Source: a virus. Taken from it: a stretch of 34,602 nt of DNA. The notes beneath the pieces were generated by a model. It had not been told where the DNA came from. It was given only the letters and a program-made list of their open reading frames with translations, and did not search any database. Positions 1-7,242 of this stretch are shown piece after piece. The number at the start of each line of letters is the position of its first letter. The first letter of the stretch is position 1. The position numbers and the translations under genes were made by a program. The stretch covers positions 1-34,602 of the IMG/VR virus record IMGVR_UViG_3300037487_000817; one strand, written 5' to 3'.

Positions 1-518
1 TCCATCACGGAAGTTAGCTCTTCCCCCCGCAGCGCCCCTGCAGACATGCCTTGGCCAAGCTGGATTATAGCGGCTTTGGCCGACTCAGCGCTAGCGCCTG
101 AAATACTAATAGACTGTTGTACTGTTTTGGTTAACGACACCAAGCTCTTGCTAGTGGCCTTCATTTCCCCCATTGAGCGGCCGAACGAGCTAAAGATGGC
201 GCCAGTATCCGCGTAGGTGGCATACGTCTGTATCGCCACATCTTTGAGTTGGCGTTGGACATTTAACAACTCAAAGGACCGCCCAGTTACTAGCGCGATT
301 TGATTTTCTACATTTTGAAGGCCGGATGAGATTGCTGTTAGCTGTGAGAATGCTTGGTCAACTGCAAAGGCTGAGCCTAACGAGATCATCGCTGTCTTTA
401 ACCCGCTCGATAGCGTATCTACACTTGATGAAATATTTTTTACGGAGGCATTGACTTCCTCTAGGTTTCTCTGAGCTTTCCTAGTATTTGCCTCGACGTC
501 GATTATAATACCGGACAT
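1..518 (-). CDS. Tail tape measure protein, N-terminal part (truncated by window edge)
   Basis: The minus-strand frame is open from ATG at 518 to the window edge, giving about 172 residues. The N-terminus (MSGIIIDVEANTRKAQRNL) leads into an Ala/Ser/Gln-rich helical region. Near the edge is the segment GQGMSAGALRGEELTSVM, which matches the conserved 'QGLASGALRGDEL' block of the tape-measure domain family. Tape measure proteins set tail length and span the tail lumen. The start at 518 is preferred over the in-frame ATG at 530 because GGAG lies 6 nt upstream of it. The gene follows the tail chaperone pair, the canonical siphovirus order. A hairpin with a T5 tract lies directly upstream. The remainder is outside the window. 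Confidence 0.88.
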   Translation of the reverse strand, partial: MSGIIIDVEANTRKAQRNLEEVNASVKNISSSVDTLSSGLKTAMISLGSAFAVDQAFSQLTAISSGLQNVENQIALVTGRSFELLNVQRQLKDVAIQTYATYADTGAIFSSFGRSMGEMKATSKSLVSLTKTVQQSISISGASAESAKAAIIQLGQGMSAGALRGEELTSVM

Positions 519-531
519 TTTGATCTCCATT

Positions 532-580
532 AAAAACCCCCTTACCGAAACCAGAAGGTATCAATGAGGGGGTGTTTTTA
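532..580 (-). terminator. Intrinsic terminator-like hairpin between tail gene and tape measure gene
   Basis: On the minus strand CCCCCT pairs with AGGGGG, with a second inner TACC/GGTA stem and a 10-nt loop, and the structure is followed directly by TTTTT. The TAA stop of the upstream gene forms the left flank. The Shine-Dalgarno GGAG and ATG of the tape measure gene lie within about 15 nt of the T run, so the hairpin could attenuate tape measure transcription. It is also fairly symmetrical on the plus strand (GGGGG then GTTTTT), so it could be bidirectional. Confidence 0.65.
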
Positions 581-871
581 GTTTGACACCACAAGAGTGC
601 CGTTTGGTGTTACATGGTTGTTTGCAAGGAGGGTTTTTTCGATAAAATGCGAGGGTGCTTGTTTGCTCGATCCTGAGTTCAATTCACTTATATACTCGAC
701 GTCGTTGACGATGGCCCCATCCCTGTAAGCCCACCCATCTCGGGCACGACCTGTGTCCACTGGGGTATGATCTCGAAGCGCTTGAACGATCTTGTGCGCC
801 TCACTATCCTTTTTCTCTTCTGCCGATCTTTCGAATTCTTTCTTTAGATCTAGTTTGAACCTGACTGCCAT
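578..871 (-). CDS. Tail completion / minor tail protein (HK97 gp10-like)
   Basis: 97 residues. The central segment TPVDTGRARDGWAYRDG, followed by a YISELNSG stretch and QAPSHFIEKTL, fits the HK97-gp10 / minor tail Z-like family pattern (TPVDTGRxRxxW...YxxxxExGxxxQAP..). Members take part in joining or completing the tail. AGGAG lies 8 nt before the ATG at 871. It sits 11 nt after the stop of the frameshifted chaperone gene and just before the tape measure terminator. This is later than the usual position of this family, which is often before the major tail protein. The family call rests on motif resemblance only. Confidence 0.7.
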   Translation of the reverse strand: MAVRFKLDLKKEFERSAEEKKDSEAHKIVQALRDHTPVDTGRARDGWAYRDGAIVNDVEYISELNSGSSKQAPSHFIEKTLLANNHVTPNGTLVVSN

Positions 872-882
872 CTCGTTGTCTC

Positions 883-1221
883 CTACAATACTATGTCCCC
901 ACCAGTTGCATTATGCAATTTCGCGAAGAAGCCAGAGCGTGCGAAGGCCTTGGCATCAAACGCGCCTCCTTCTGCCGCTTCTTTACGGTTATAGATGGCA
1001 TCGAGTGAAGTAAAGAGTTGCCAGGGCTTTTCTTTCACCCCTTGAACTTGTAATAGCTTGACAGCCCTATCATCAGCTCGCCAGTCTATTGGTCGCTGTT
1101 CTAGATAATTGAACCAGCCTAGTAATTCCTCGTATGTCATCTCTTCGTATATCTGATAGAGGGGCATCTTTAGATGATACGCAAGCTCAAAAAGAGGTAA
1201 CTCTTCGTCACTTAAGCGGAC
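883..1221 (-). CDS. Tail assembly chaperone, T-like extension made by -1 frameshift
   Basis: The region reads open from 1221 to 883 in the -1 frame relative to the upstream chaperone gene. It adds 18 codons before the first ATG at 1167, then 94 more residues including MTYEELLGWFNYLEQRP. That EELxxWxxYxxxxP block resembles the T part of lambda G/GT-type chaperones. No convincing Shine-Dalgarno site precedes ATG 1167, so the segment is probably made only as the C-terminus of a fusion with the upstream protein. Such fusions recruit tail tube subunits to the tape measure protein, which fits the neighbouring genes. Confidence 0.78.
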   Translation of the reverse strand, partial: VRLSDEELPLFELAYHLKMPLYQIYEEMTYEELLGWFNYLEQRPIDWRADDRAVKLLQVQGVKEKPWQLFTSLDAIYNRKEAAEGGAFDAKAFARSGFFAKLHNATGGDIVL

Positions 1222-1532
1222 TTTCCCGCTTCTTGACCTAAGCCAGAGTACTTCATAATCTCATTAGATAGTTTAGACAACTCATCCATAGGGAAATCGT
1301 CAAAGTCTCCATCGTCCAGGTCTTTGCCGCCTTCAACCGCCGATCTGATTACAGTCTTCAACAATTCCAAGCCAGCTGTTTCATCTTTCTCGATATCTTT
1401 TGCTTTGTTTTGGATGTCCAAGACTTCGGCTACTGATAATTTAGAAATCTTAACATCACTGTTTAAGAACTTAACTGTTTTGGTCATTCTTTGGCCAACT
1501 AAACTTTTGATACCTTTCGCTACTTCTGACAT
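1212..1532 (-). CDS. Tail assembly chaperone, G-like
   Basis: 106 residues from ATG 1532; an in-frame ATG at 1571 would give 119. The 1532 start is preferred because AAGG lies 8 nt upstream of it, while 1571 lacks a ribosome site and overlaps the previous gene. The protein is small, helical and acidic toward its C-terminus (DLDDGDFDDFPMDELSKLSN), typical of siphovirus tail assembly chaperones. It ends ...GQEAGKSA, with the slippery GGGAAAG heptamer three codons before the stop. Position between tail tube and tape measure agrees with this role. Confidence 0.82.
   Translation of the reverse strand: MSEVAKGIKSLVGQRMTKTVKFLNSDVKISKLSVAEVLDIQNKAKDIEKDETAGLELLKTVIRSAVEGGKDLDDGDFDDFPMDELSKLSNEIMKYSGLGQEAGKSA
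1221..1227 (-). other. Programmed -1 ribosomal frameshift site GGGAAAG
   Basis: The heptamer sits in the zero frame as G GGA AAG (codons GCG GGA AAG). It is the same heptamer used by phage lambda G/GT. A -1 slip continues as V-R-L-S-D-E-E and runs in frame, without a stop, into the T-like ORF (positions 1221 and 1167 are both divisible by three). The fusion would be about 216 residues from ATG 1532. Confidence 0.83.
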
Positions 1533-1551
1533 GTTATTTACCTTATTAATT

Positions 1552-1758
1552 TTAATTGAATTTGCGTTCATCTAACTGCGCTCGCATTTGGTGAAGTACT
1601 GATAGTGCCTCAAAAGCTTCTGAGATCTTCTCTTTTGAGAGGGAACCATCGCGTGTACGTTCGAATGTTTTATTGATACTGACGTCAATGCTTTTCAGCA
1701 TATGTTTGACTGTTAAGCCAATCACATAGTCAATACTGAATGGTGTATCTGGGGGCAT
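1552..1758 (-). CDS. Small hypothetical protein in tail module
   Basis: 68 residues, helical, with no recognised domain. Residues from about 20 on (VSINKTFERTRDGSLSKEK) are charged and probably helical. GGAG lies about 10 nt upstream of the ATG, separated by an A8 tract. It lies between the tail tube gene and the chaperone gene, in the same transcription unit downstream of a hairpin. A role in tail assembly is plausible only from position. Confidence 0.6.
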   Translation of the reverse strand: MPPDTPFSIDYVIGLTVKHMLKSIDVSINKTFERTRDGSLSKEKISEAFEALSVLHQMRAQLDERKFN

Positions 1759-1787
1759 TTTTTTTTGCTCCGATATTGAATGAAGAA

Positions 1788-1815
1788 GACTACGGCAACG
1801 AATGCCGCCGTAGTC
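1788..1815 (-). terminator. Hairpin after tail tube gene
   Basis: A perfect 9-bp stem GACTACGGC/GCCGTAGTC with a 10-nt loop lies directly after the tail tube stop. On the minus strand it is followed by TTCTTCATTC, a weak U-rich tract. It may be a leaky terminator or an mRNA 3' stabiliser that keeps the tube protein in excess over downstream tail genes. Confidence 0.55.
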
Positions 1816-1826
1816 AGGAAGTGCTA

Positions 1827-2519
1827 TTATGCTGCAGTGGTTGCCGCGTTTGTGTATGCGCCTTTGATTTCTGACTGAGCAGAAATGGTCAATTTAGCAG
1901 TAACCGCTTCTGTCAAGCTAGCTGTCACTTCTAAAGCTTCTAATTTGCCTAAGAAATAGAAGCATGAATGCGCTGTTCCGGCAACTCCACCAGTTCCGCC
2001 TGAGTTTGCCGTGACTCCCGCCAAGCCTTGTGAAGTCAACTTTCCTAACGGATCTTTGGCCATTAAGGTAAAGCGGAATACGTACAAGGTTTGGTCGTTA
2101 ACTCTAGGGTTAGTAGTCTTGCCATCTACATGGTTACCTGCCCACAAGTCTGGGATGTAGTTGAGCGTGATCTCCATCGTAGGCGCATCCGCTTGACCTT
2201 GGATTTGTTTAGATACAGGTGAGCCGTACTCAGGTACTTTTACAATGTTAGCAGGAGTGCCTAAAGAAGGGAACTCTTTCAAATGCGAAATAGAGACGAA
2301 CTCGTTGGCCGCAATATCAATTGTGCCTGTCCCAGTAAGCGTGTCATAAGTAGCACTGTCGGCAGCTGTGCCTTTATTGTCGAACAATTTTGCCAAGTTA
2401 GCTGCCGCTGTTGTTGCTGTGCTAGACTGCAATGCAGCCCACTGAACTTCAGTTACAGCGTATTTAGTCATTGATAAATCAGAGAACATTACTGCTGATA
2501 AAGTGGTAATATGTGCCAT
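1827..2519 (-). CDS. Major tail (tail tube) protein
   Basis: 230 residues, rich in Ala, Thr, Ser and Gly with many predicted beta strands, as in siphovirus tail tube proteins. The stretch DAPTMEITLNYIPDLW followed by YVFRFTLMAKD resembles tube families in which the middle of the protein carries the tube beta sandwich. AAGGAA precedes the ATG. It lies between the tail terminator-like gene and the chaperone pair and is followed by a strong hairpin, which suits a highly expressed structural protein. No enzymatic motif is present. Confidence 0.8.
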   Translation of the reverse strand: MAHITTLSAVMFSDLSMTKYAVTEVQWAALQSSTATTAAANLAKLFDNKGTAADSATYDTLTGTGTIDIAANEFVSISHLKEFPSLGTPANIVKVPEYGSPVSKQIQGQADAPTMEITLNYIPDLWAGNHVDGKTTNPRVNDQTLYVFRFTLMAKDPLGKLTSQGLAGVTANSGGTGGVAGTAHSCFYFLGKLEALEVTASLTEAVTAKLTISAQSEIKGAYTNAATTAA

Positions 2520-2535
2520 GTTGTAATTCCTTAAA

Positions 2536-2946
2536 TTAAGTTTGGTTTCCGAAGAAACTGAAAGTTATTGAGTAGCTGCTCTTAAATAAAGCGGCATTCT
2601 GGGTATCAACACTGCCCGCAGATAATGAGCTAAGCCCAAATTGCGTTAGTGTTAATGAATCCGTCGTTAGGCTTTTGTTTAATAAGTAAGAGTCAAGCTT
2701 GTCTGCTATTTCGAAGGCACGTCTGGTGCCTTTGCCTGCAGAGATAAATATATCAATAATCAAAATTCCCGCAAGAGAGTGACGGTTAATCCCTCTGCCA
2801 CTCGGGATCACAGAAACGCGAATAAACTCGCTGCTGCTGTCCACCGCAATATAATTCGTTGGAAATGTACGGATACCTTCATCTGCCCACGCTGATGATG
2901 CGAAGACGCTGAAGACATCTTGTTCTAAATTAGCGTATTTGCCCAT
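2536..2946 (-). CDS. Tail terminator-like protein (minor tail U / DUF4128-type)
   Basis: 136 residues. The pattern ILIIDIFISAGKGTRRAFEIADKLDSYL resembles tail terminator families, in which an 'I.I.VPxGxGxxxAxxIADxLxxLL' segment is conserved. Such proteins cap the tail tube and dock the tail to the head. Its start overlaps the stop of the previous gene as TAATG, indicating translational coupling. Position directly upstream of the tail tube gene supports the call. The family assignment is by pattern and context only. Confidence 0.7.
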   Translation of the reverse strand: MGKYANLEQDVFSVFASSAWADEGIRTFPTNYIAVDSSSEFIRVSVIPSGRGINRHSLAGILIIDIFISAGKGTRRAFEIADKLDSYLLNKSLTTDSLTLTQFGLSSLSAGSVDTQNAALFKSSYSITFSFFGNQT

Positions 2947-3299
2947 TAGATAGTCCTGCTCAGGGATAGTAACGCTGTGTAGCGATTAGAGGTGATCTTC
3001 GCCACCACTTGCCAATTTACAAGATCTACCTGTACTGTGGCATAATGGTGAAGAGTCGCTGCCTCAGGGGCGCTGACCAGGAGATTCATTGTCTCCCCCG
3101 TGGTAGTGCGGGAAAACTTGGAAGGAATTGCCTTTGCATAGACTTGCGGTGTGTCCTTAGTAGTGGGCACTGTCCCGGTGCTGAAATCGAACTCAGCAGG
3201 GGCCTTCCCTGTGCCTAGAAACACCACATCCACTGCCAAGCTCTTGCTCAGCTGGAAGGCTAACGTTAACTGCTTTTCAACAAGCGCGGCGTAGGACAT
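2946..3299 (-). CDS. Probable head-closure / neck protein
   Basis: 117 residues from ATG 3299, which overlaps the previous stop as TAATG and has GGAGG about 9 nt upstream. An upstream in-frame start at 3317 adds six residues and is less likely. The protein is beta-rich and has no catalytic motif. The position, between the connector gene and the tail terminator gene, is where SPP1 gp16-like or lambda FII-like head-closure proteins sit. The sequence itself was not recognised, so the function is inferred from gene order and size. Confidence 0.55.
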   Translation of the reverse strand: MSYAALVEKQLTLAFQLSKSLAVDVVFLGTGKAPAEFDFSTGTVPTTKDTPQVYAKAIPSKFSRTTTGETMNLLVSAPEAATLHHYATVQVDLVNWQVVAKITSNRYTALLSLSRTI

Positions 3300-3772
3300 T
3301 AGTTCGCCCTCCACCACTTGTTGCCAGTCCCGCTTAAATATGGGGCCAACAGCTTTTTGACGATAGTAGGCATCTTCGATGGCGCCCGAATGCGTTGCAG
3401 ATTAATTGTGTCAATCTGCAGAGTAACTACCCCGCCGGTGTCATCGAATAAGCCGTCATTGTTTAGGTAATGATACGCTAGCTCATAACAAGCTCTCAAA
3501 ACACGAGAGGGGATCGTCGTGTCAAACACAATTTCTTCCCCTCGTGCAACATCCCAGCTGATACCCAGCCTAGGCCAGCAAAGTAATTGTGTCGACTCTC
3601 TTACTTTGCCGATCCAAGGCATGTCTTCCAAAGTTGCAGTTGCCATTATCAGAGCTTGTTCGCGTATTAATTGATTGCCACTAGTCCAAGCCGCCGCATC
3701 CATGCGATCTGCAAAGTACAGTTCGGCGCTAGCAAGGTCAACGTAAGAATTAACACCAATCTCCAAGGCCAC
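3299..3772 (-). CDS. Head-tail connector (adaptor) protein, DnaT-like/gp15-like
   Basis: 157 residues starting at GTG 3772; no strong ribosome site is visible. The N-terminus (NSYVDLASAELYFADRMDA) followed by 'QALIMATATLEDMPWIG' and 'ACYELAYHYLNNDGL' matches the helical adaptor family often annotated as 'DnaT-like ssDNA binding protein' in phages. It occupies the SPP1 gp15 / HK97 gp6 connector position after the capsid gene. The family name is historical; a ring adaptor under the portal is the more likely role here. Confidence 0.72.
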   Translation of the reverse strand: MALEIGVNSYVDLASAELYFADRMDAAAWTSGNQLIREQALIMATATLEDMPWIGKVRESTQLLCWPRLGISWDVARGEEIVFDTTIPSRVLRACYELAYHYLNNDGLFDDTGGVVTLQIDTINLQRIRAPSKMPTIVKKLLAPYLSGTGNKWWRAN

Positions 3773-3776
3773 TTGA

Positions 3777-4964
3777 CTAACCGTGGAAGATCGGTAAGAT
3801 ACCTAAAGATAATACTGATGAAGCTTTACGATCCCAAACGCCTGTGCTAGCGTTTGTAGAAACAGCTGCAGCCAACGTTTTCTGAACACCGCCTTCCATT
3901 ACTGCGTAGTAGTTAGCGTCTGAAGGGAATGCGTCTTTGCTACCGGCCCAATCGTAGCCAACTGGTGCAACAACATAGCCCCAACGATTCCAGACAGAAG
4001 TTGAGCCGCCGCCTGCGTATTTACGAGCATCGCGGTAGATTTCTGTTGGCTCAGGTACAGACAATGGTTTCATTGCCAATGCACCAGGCAATACAATGAA
4101 TGAGCAGTCTGTACCCGCGATGTCAACGCCTGTACCTGTATTGATCTTTGTTAATTCAGCTGTAGAGAATGCTGCAGATGCACGTGTGACAACTAAGCGG
4201 AATTTACCTTGGAAGATAGAGTCAAAGTTCATGTTGCCATCAGTAATGCGATCTTCGTCAACCAAGTTCGCTGAACGGAAAGATGCCAATGTTTTAGGGC
4301 TACAAACTAAATACGCAAATTCAGGCTCGTAGTCTTTAAACGCTGCACCAAACGCTTGTAAGATTGTTTCAGCTCTCACTGCACCAGTGATTGCAGCATT
4401 AGTGCCTGAAACGCCACCGGCAGCCAACATGACTGCAGTGTTACCTGCGTCGTAGTAGAAGCCGTTTAATTTGCTTGTAGGGTCATTTGTGAATGATTGA
4501 CCACCCAAGCCGTTTGCTTTAGTGCCGTACAATGCTTCTGACATTGCAACACCTTTCAATACAGACAAGATAGCGTTATGCTCATCTTGCGCACGTGTTT
4601 CGCCAAAGTCACGGCCCATTTTGGCCAAACCGTCTTGCTGTGTAACTACTTGCTGCATATTGACTTTTTCTGCACCGTGTGTACGGACAGTTTTGATGTA
4701 AGTCAAGTAGTCAGCATTAAAGCTTGTTGCTGACCCATCAGTCGCATCAGTCAATGAAGCTACGTTGATTGTAGGGTTCATTGGTTTGTACCAACGTACT
4801 TGACCGATAAAGGTTTCGCAGTTGGTGTCAATTAATGGGTTGTCGCCAACGATACCAGTGCCAGATAATTTCTTAGCAGATGTGTATGCTTCATCACTAT
4901 ATGCTGTGATGGCTTCTTGTAATACATAGTTTGTTGCACCCGCAACGTTTGAACGTACTGTCAT
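3777..4964 (-). CDS. Major capsid protein (probably HK97 fold)
   Basis: 395 residues. It follows the scaffold gene directly and precedes the connector genes. The central DEHNAILSVLKGVAMSEALYG helix, the YLVCSPKTLASFRSANLVDE strand-helix and the C-terminal SVWNRWGYVVAPVGYDWAG segment resemble coat protein families with an HK97 fold. GGAG lies about 11 nt before the ATG. There is no N-terminal delta domain and no protease gene nearby; a separate scaffold replaces it. Capsid identity is supported by context more than by a diagnostic motif. Confidence 0.85.
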   Translation of the reverse strand: MTVRSNVAGATNYVLQEAITAYSDEAYTSAKKLSGTGIVGDNPLIDTNCETFIGQVRWYKPMNPTINVASLTDATDGSATSFNADYLTYIKTVRTHGAEKVNMQQVVTQQDGLAKMGRDFGETRAQDEHNAILSVLKGVAMSEALYGTKANGLGGQSFTNDPTSKLNGFYYDAGNTAVMLAAGGVSGTNAAITGAVRAETILQAFGAAFKDYEPEFAYLVCSPKTLASFRSANLVDEDRITDGNMNFDSIFQGKFRLVVTRASAAFSTAELTKINTGTGVDIAGTDCSFIVLPGALAMKPLSVPEPTEIYRDARKYAGGGSTSVWNRWGYVVAPVGYDWAGSKDAFPSDANYYAVMEGGVQKTLAAAVSTNASTGVWDRKASSVLSLGILPIFHG

Positions 4965-4985
4965 TTAAGTTAACTCCAATTTGAT

Positions 4986-5687
4986 TTAATTTCTCTTTGG
5001 CAATGGTTTACCTTCCGAGATATGTTGTAGTACTTCTTCCTGGGTCATTGCAAAGATAGAACTCTTAGCGGACACACCAGGAGTGGTCGAAGTTTGTTGA
5101 CTACCAGTCCCTGAAGACACTTTGGTCTTAAAAAGAAAGGTATTCTCTTCATTTTCGGCAAACACCTTCATAAAATCACGAACAGAAATACCTGACTTGT
5201 GAACCCAGTCGCCTGCATCAGTTTGCACTAATTCAGCTAGGACTTTCTCATGCGTCATTTCTGCTGCCATCTTGCCTCTAAACTGGTATGCGGACAGCAC
5301 AGCCGTCACTTCATTGTCTCTAGAGAGCTCGGTGTTTCTTTTTGCCAACGCAGCAAGTTTGGCATCTTTCTCTGCCAACTGCATATCGAAAGCTTCTTTG
5401 TGCTTTCCTTCTTCAGTCAGACGCGCAATTTCTGTATCACGGTCTTTCTTCTCGAACGCATCAGCCTTGGCCTGAGCGGCGTCTCTTTCTGCAAAAGCGC
5501 TGTCCAATTTGCCCTTGATAGGTTTCAACTGCTCCTGGATCATTGTCGCTAGTTCGCCTTCAGTCAACGTGAATGTCTTGGCGTCGATTGTAGGCTCTTC
5601 TACCACAGGGGCAGCTACAGGGGCAATAACAGGCGCTGGAGTTGGAGCCGCTGCAGGTATTGTTTCTTCGTTCGTATTTTCGCTCAT
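4986..5687 (-). CDS. Capsid scaffold protein
   Basis: 233 residues. Pro/Ala-rich acidic N-terminus (residues 8-33), then a long charged coiled coil (about 50-130) with many Lys, Glu, Asp and Ala heptads, and a basic tail ending KPLPKRN. This composition and the position directly before the major capsid gene are typical of phage scaffolds, which guide shell assembly and leave before maturation. AGGAA lies 8 nt before the ATG. A sigma-70-type promoter candidate lies about 60 bp upstream. Confidence 0.8.
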   Translation of the reverse strand: MSENTNEETIPAAAPTPAPVIAPVAAPVVEEPTIDAKTFTLTEGELATMIQEQLKPIKGKLDSAFAERDAAQAKADAFEKKDRDTEIARLTEEGKHKEAFDMQLAEKDAKLAALAKRNTELSRDNEVTAVLSAYQFRGKMAAEMTHEKVLAELVQTDAGDWVHKSGISVRDFMKVFAENEENTFLFKTKVSSGTGSQQTSTTPGVSAKSSIFAMTQEEVLQHISEGKPLPKRN

Positions 5688-5743
5688 TTTATATTCCTAG
5701 ATTACAAATCTATTAGTAGTCGGCACAGCCGGTTTAGAGTGCC

Positions 5744-5772
5744 ATAGTATACGCTATGACTCGCTTTGTCAA
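5744..5772 (-). promoter_or_regulatory. Sigma-70-type promoter candidate before scaffold/capsid genes
   Basis: A perfect TTGACA (5772-5767) begins directly after the polymerase stop codon, then a 17-bp spacer and TACTAT (5749-5744). A register with TATACT and a 15-bp spacer is also possible. CATAG and CTATG form an inverted repeat around the -10 and could be a control site. It would start transcription of scaffold, capsid and tail genes, and this is one of the few sizeable gaps in the late cluster. Confidence 0.6.
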
Positions 5773-7242
5773 TTACCCAATCCCGTAAAAGCCTAAATCA
5801 TCGTTGAACTTCGCGGGGTCTGGGATGGTGCCTAGAATGTCTTGCTTCGTGAGGATGTCCTCTTTTGTTAAGAGCACTCCATTGATACGTGAGCGGCCTA
5901 TCACGGGGATTAAGCCTGTCTCAATAGCTTCGTCTAAATATTTTTGATAAATTTCTTTTGGCAATCCTCTTGCACGCATTTCGTCCAAGGTTGCCCGTAC
6001 TGATTGCTTATCCACAGCAGTAGCATAAAGATCTCTCAAGCCTGCTCTGGCCTTTATCATGTCACTTGCATTCGCGAAGAACGCATCGTGGATTGTGCTG
6101 GTGGGGATGTTGTTCTTCTTCCCCCATAGGTGAAAGCCCTTTACCAGTGTTGCATCGTTACTGTGATTACCATTAACGGCGTACGCTGTTCTGGCTTTCG
6201 TCACATCCGCAATATCATTAATTTGACCTTCTTTGTTTATGACCTGTTCCCACCAAGACGCTTCGGTTTTTTGGGGGACCTGAATTACATTCATGATCAT
6301 ATTGCCATCTTTATCTCTGTACAGTAGTCGCTCTTCATAGGTCTGTGTAAAGTTTTGCTCTAGCACTTTACCATCAAAGTTTACCCACGGAACATTAGTC
6401 CATTTCTTAGGCAGCTTATTCGCGTAGAATAGCTGGAACCCCTTGGACACGTTGAGGATATCGAAGATTTCAATCTTGGCGTACTTAGCACCCGTCCGTC
6501 TTGTTTCAGAGGCAGCTGTCCCACCCAGCAGAATATCCGCTAGAGAAGAGTTTGGTTTGAACCAGCTAAACTTCTTAAGTACTTGTTCGGTGATTGGTGT
6601 CTTAGGGTCCACCCCTAGCATCTCACTGAACCGGGAGCCAAACAGTTCCTTTGTTAACTTATTCAGGCCCAGCAGATCCCCAACATATTCATCAACAGCA
6701 GGCCCTTTCTTCCGTCGCCCGAATACTATGATTTCCCCGATGGCTTTCCAATCAAAGGCCGACTTAGATGGCTTGGCCGACTTCAGGAAGTCTTCAGCCA
6801 AGCGTCCGAAGAACTTAGTGAAGTCTTTCAGAATAGGCACCTGCTCTGCTAAGTGATCACTCATGATATTCGCGATTGCCTTAAAGTCCTGAGGTGTAAC
6901 CACTAGGTCATAGGTTGCGGACATCTTCTCTACCAACGCACGATTTGTAGAGTCTAAGAAATAGAGTTGCTCCATTATCTCAGCTCCAGGGTCCATCCCT
7001 TTATTGAAAATGTCTCGCACATTGGCCCGTAACGTCATGAGTTCGGCAAAGGTGTCTGGGTCGAAGCTCTTGTATCTTGCTGCTCTGGCTGATATCTCGT
7101 CCAGGATAGTGTCTCTATCACTGGCTTTTACTACGAGGGTGCCTTCTTGTTTGTCTAGGATTTTGCCTAGTTTCGCCTCTACGTTCAAGATGCCAGTGCG
7201 CTCACCCGCGCCGTAGAAGGTGACCATGTTCTGGGCTTTTGC
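5773..7242 (-). CDS. Virion-type single-subunit RNA polymerase, exon 2 (fingers and motif C)
   Basis: Exon 2 of the MuF-RNA polymerase gene: 489 residues, starting at GCA 7242 after splicing. Unspliced, the first in-frame ATG is at 7227, but it lacks a ribosome site and starts in the middle of motif B. The exon begins AKAQNMVTFYGAGERTG, so with exon 1 the motif B pattern R1287-x3-K1291-x7-Y1299-G is restored (T7 R627/K631/Y639). Motif C is STIHDAFFAN with H1674 and D1675 (T7 H811/D812), preceded by NHSNDATLVKGFHLW, matching the T7 'VHSQDGSHLRKTVVWA' helix. The B-to-C distance, 376 residues, is longer than in T7 (173). About 100 residues follow motif C. Confidence 0.9.
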   Translation of the reverse strand, partial: AKAQNMVTFYGAGERTGILNVEAKLGKILDKQEGTLVVKASDRDTILDEISARAARYKSFDPDTFAELMTLRANVRDIFNKGMDPGAEIMEQLYFLDSTNRALVEKMSATYDLVVTPQDFKAIANIMSDHLAEQVPILKDFTKFFGRLAEDFLKSAKPSKSAFDWKAIGEIIVFGRRKKGPAVDEYVGDLLGLNKLTKELFGSRFSEMLGVDPKTPITEQVLKKFSWFKPNSSLADILLGGTAASETRRTGAKYAKIEIFDILNVSKGFQLFYANKLPKKWTNVPWVNFDGKVLEQNFTQTYEERLLYRDKDGNMIMNVIQVPQKTEASWWEQVINKEGQINDIADVTKARTAYAVNGNHSNDATLVKGFHLWGKKNNIPTSTIHDAFFANASDMIKARAGLRDLYATAVDKQSVRATLDEMRARGLPKEIYQKYLDEAIETGLIPVIGRSRINGVLLTKEDILTKQDILGTIPDPAKFNDDLGFYGIG

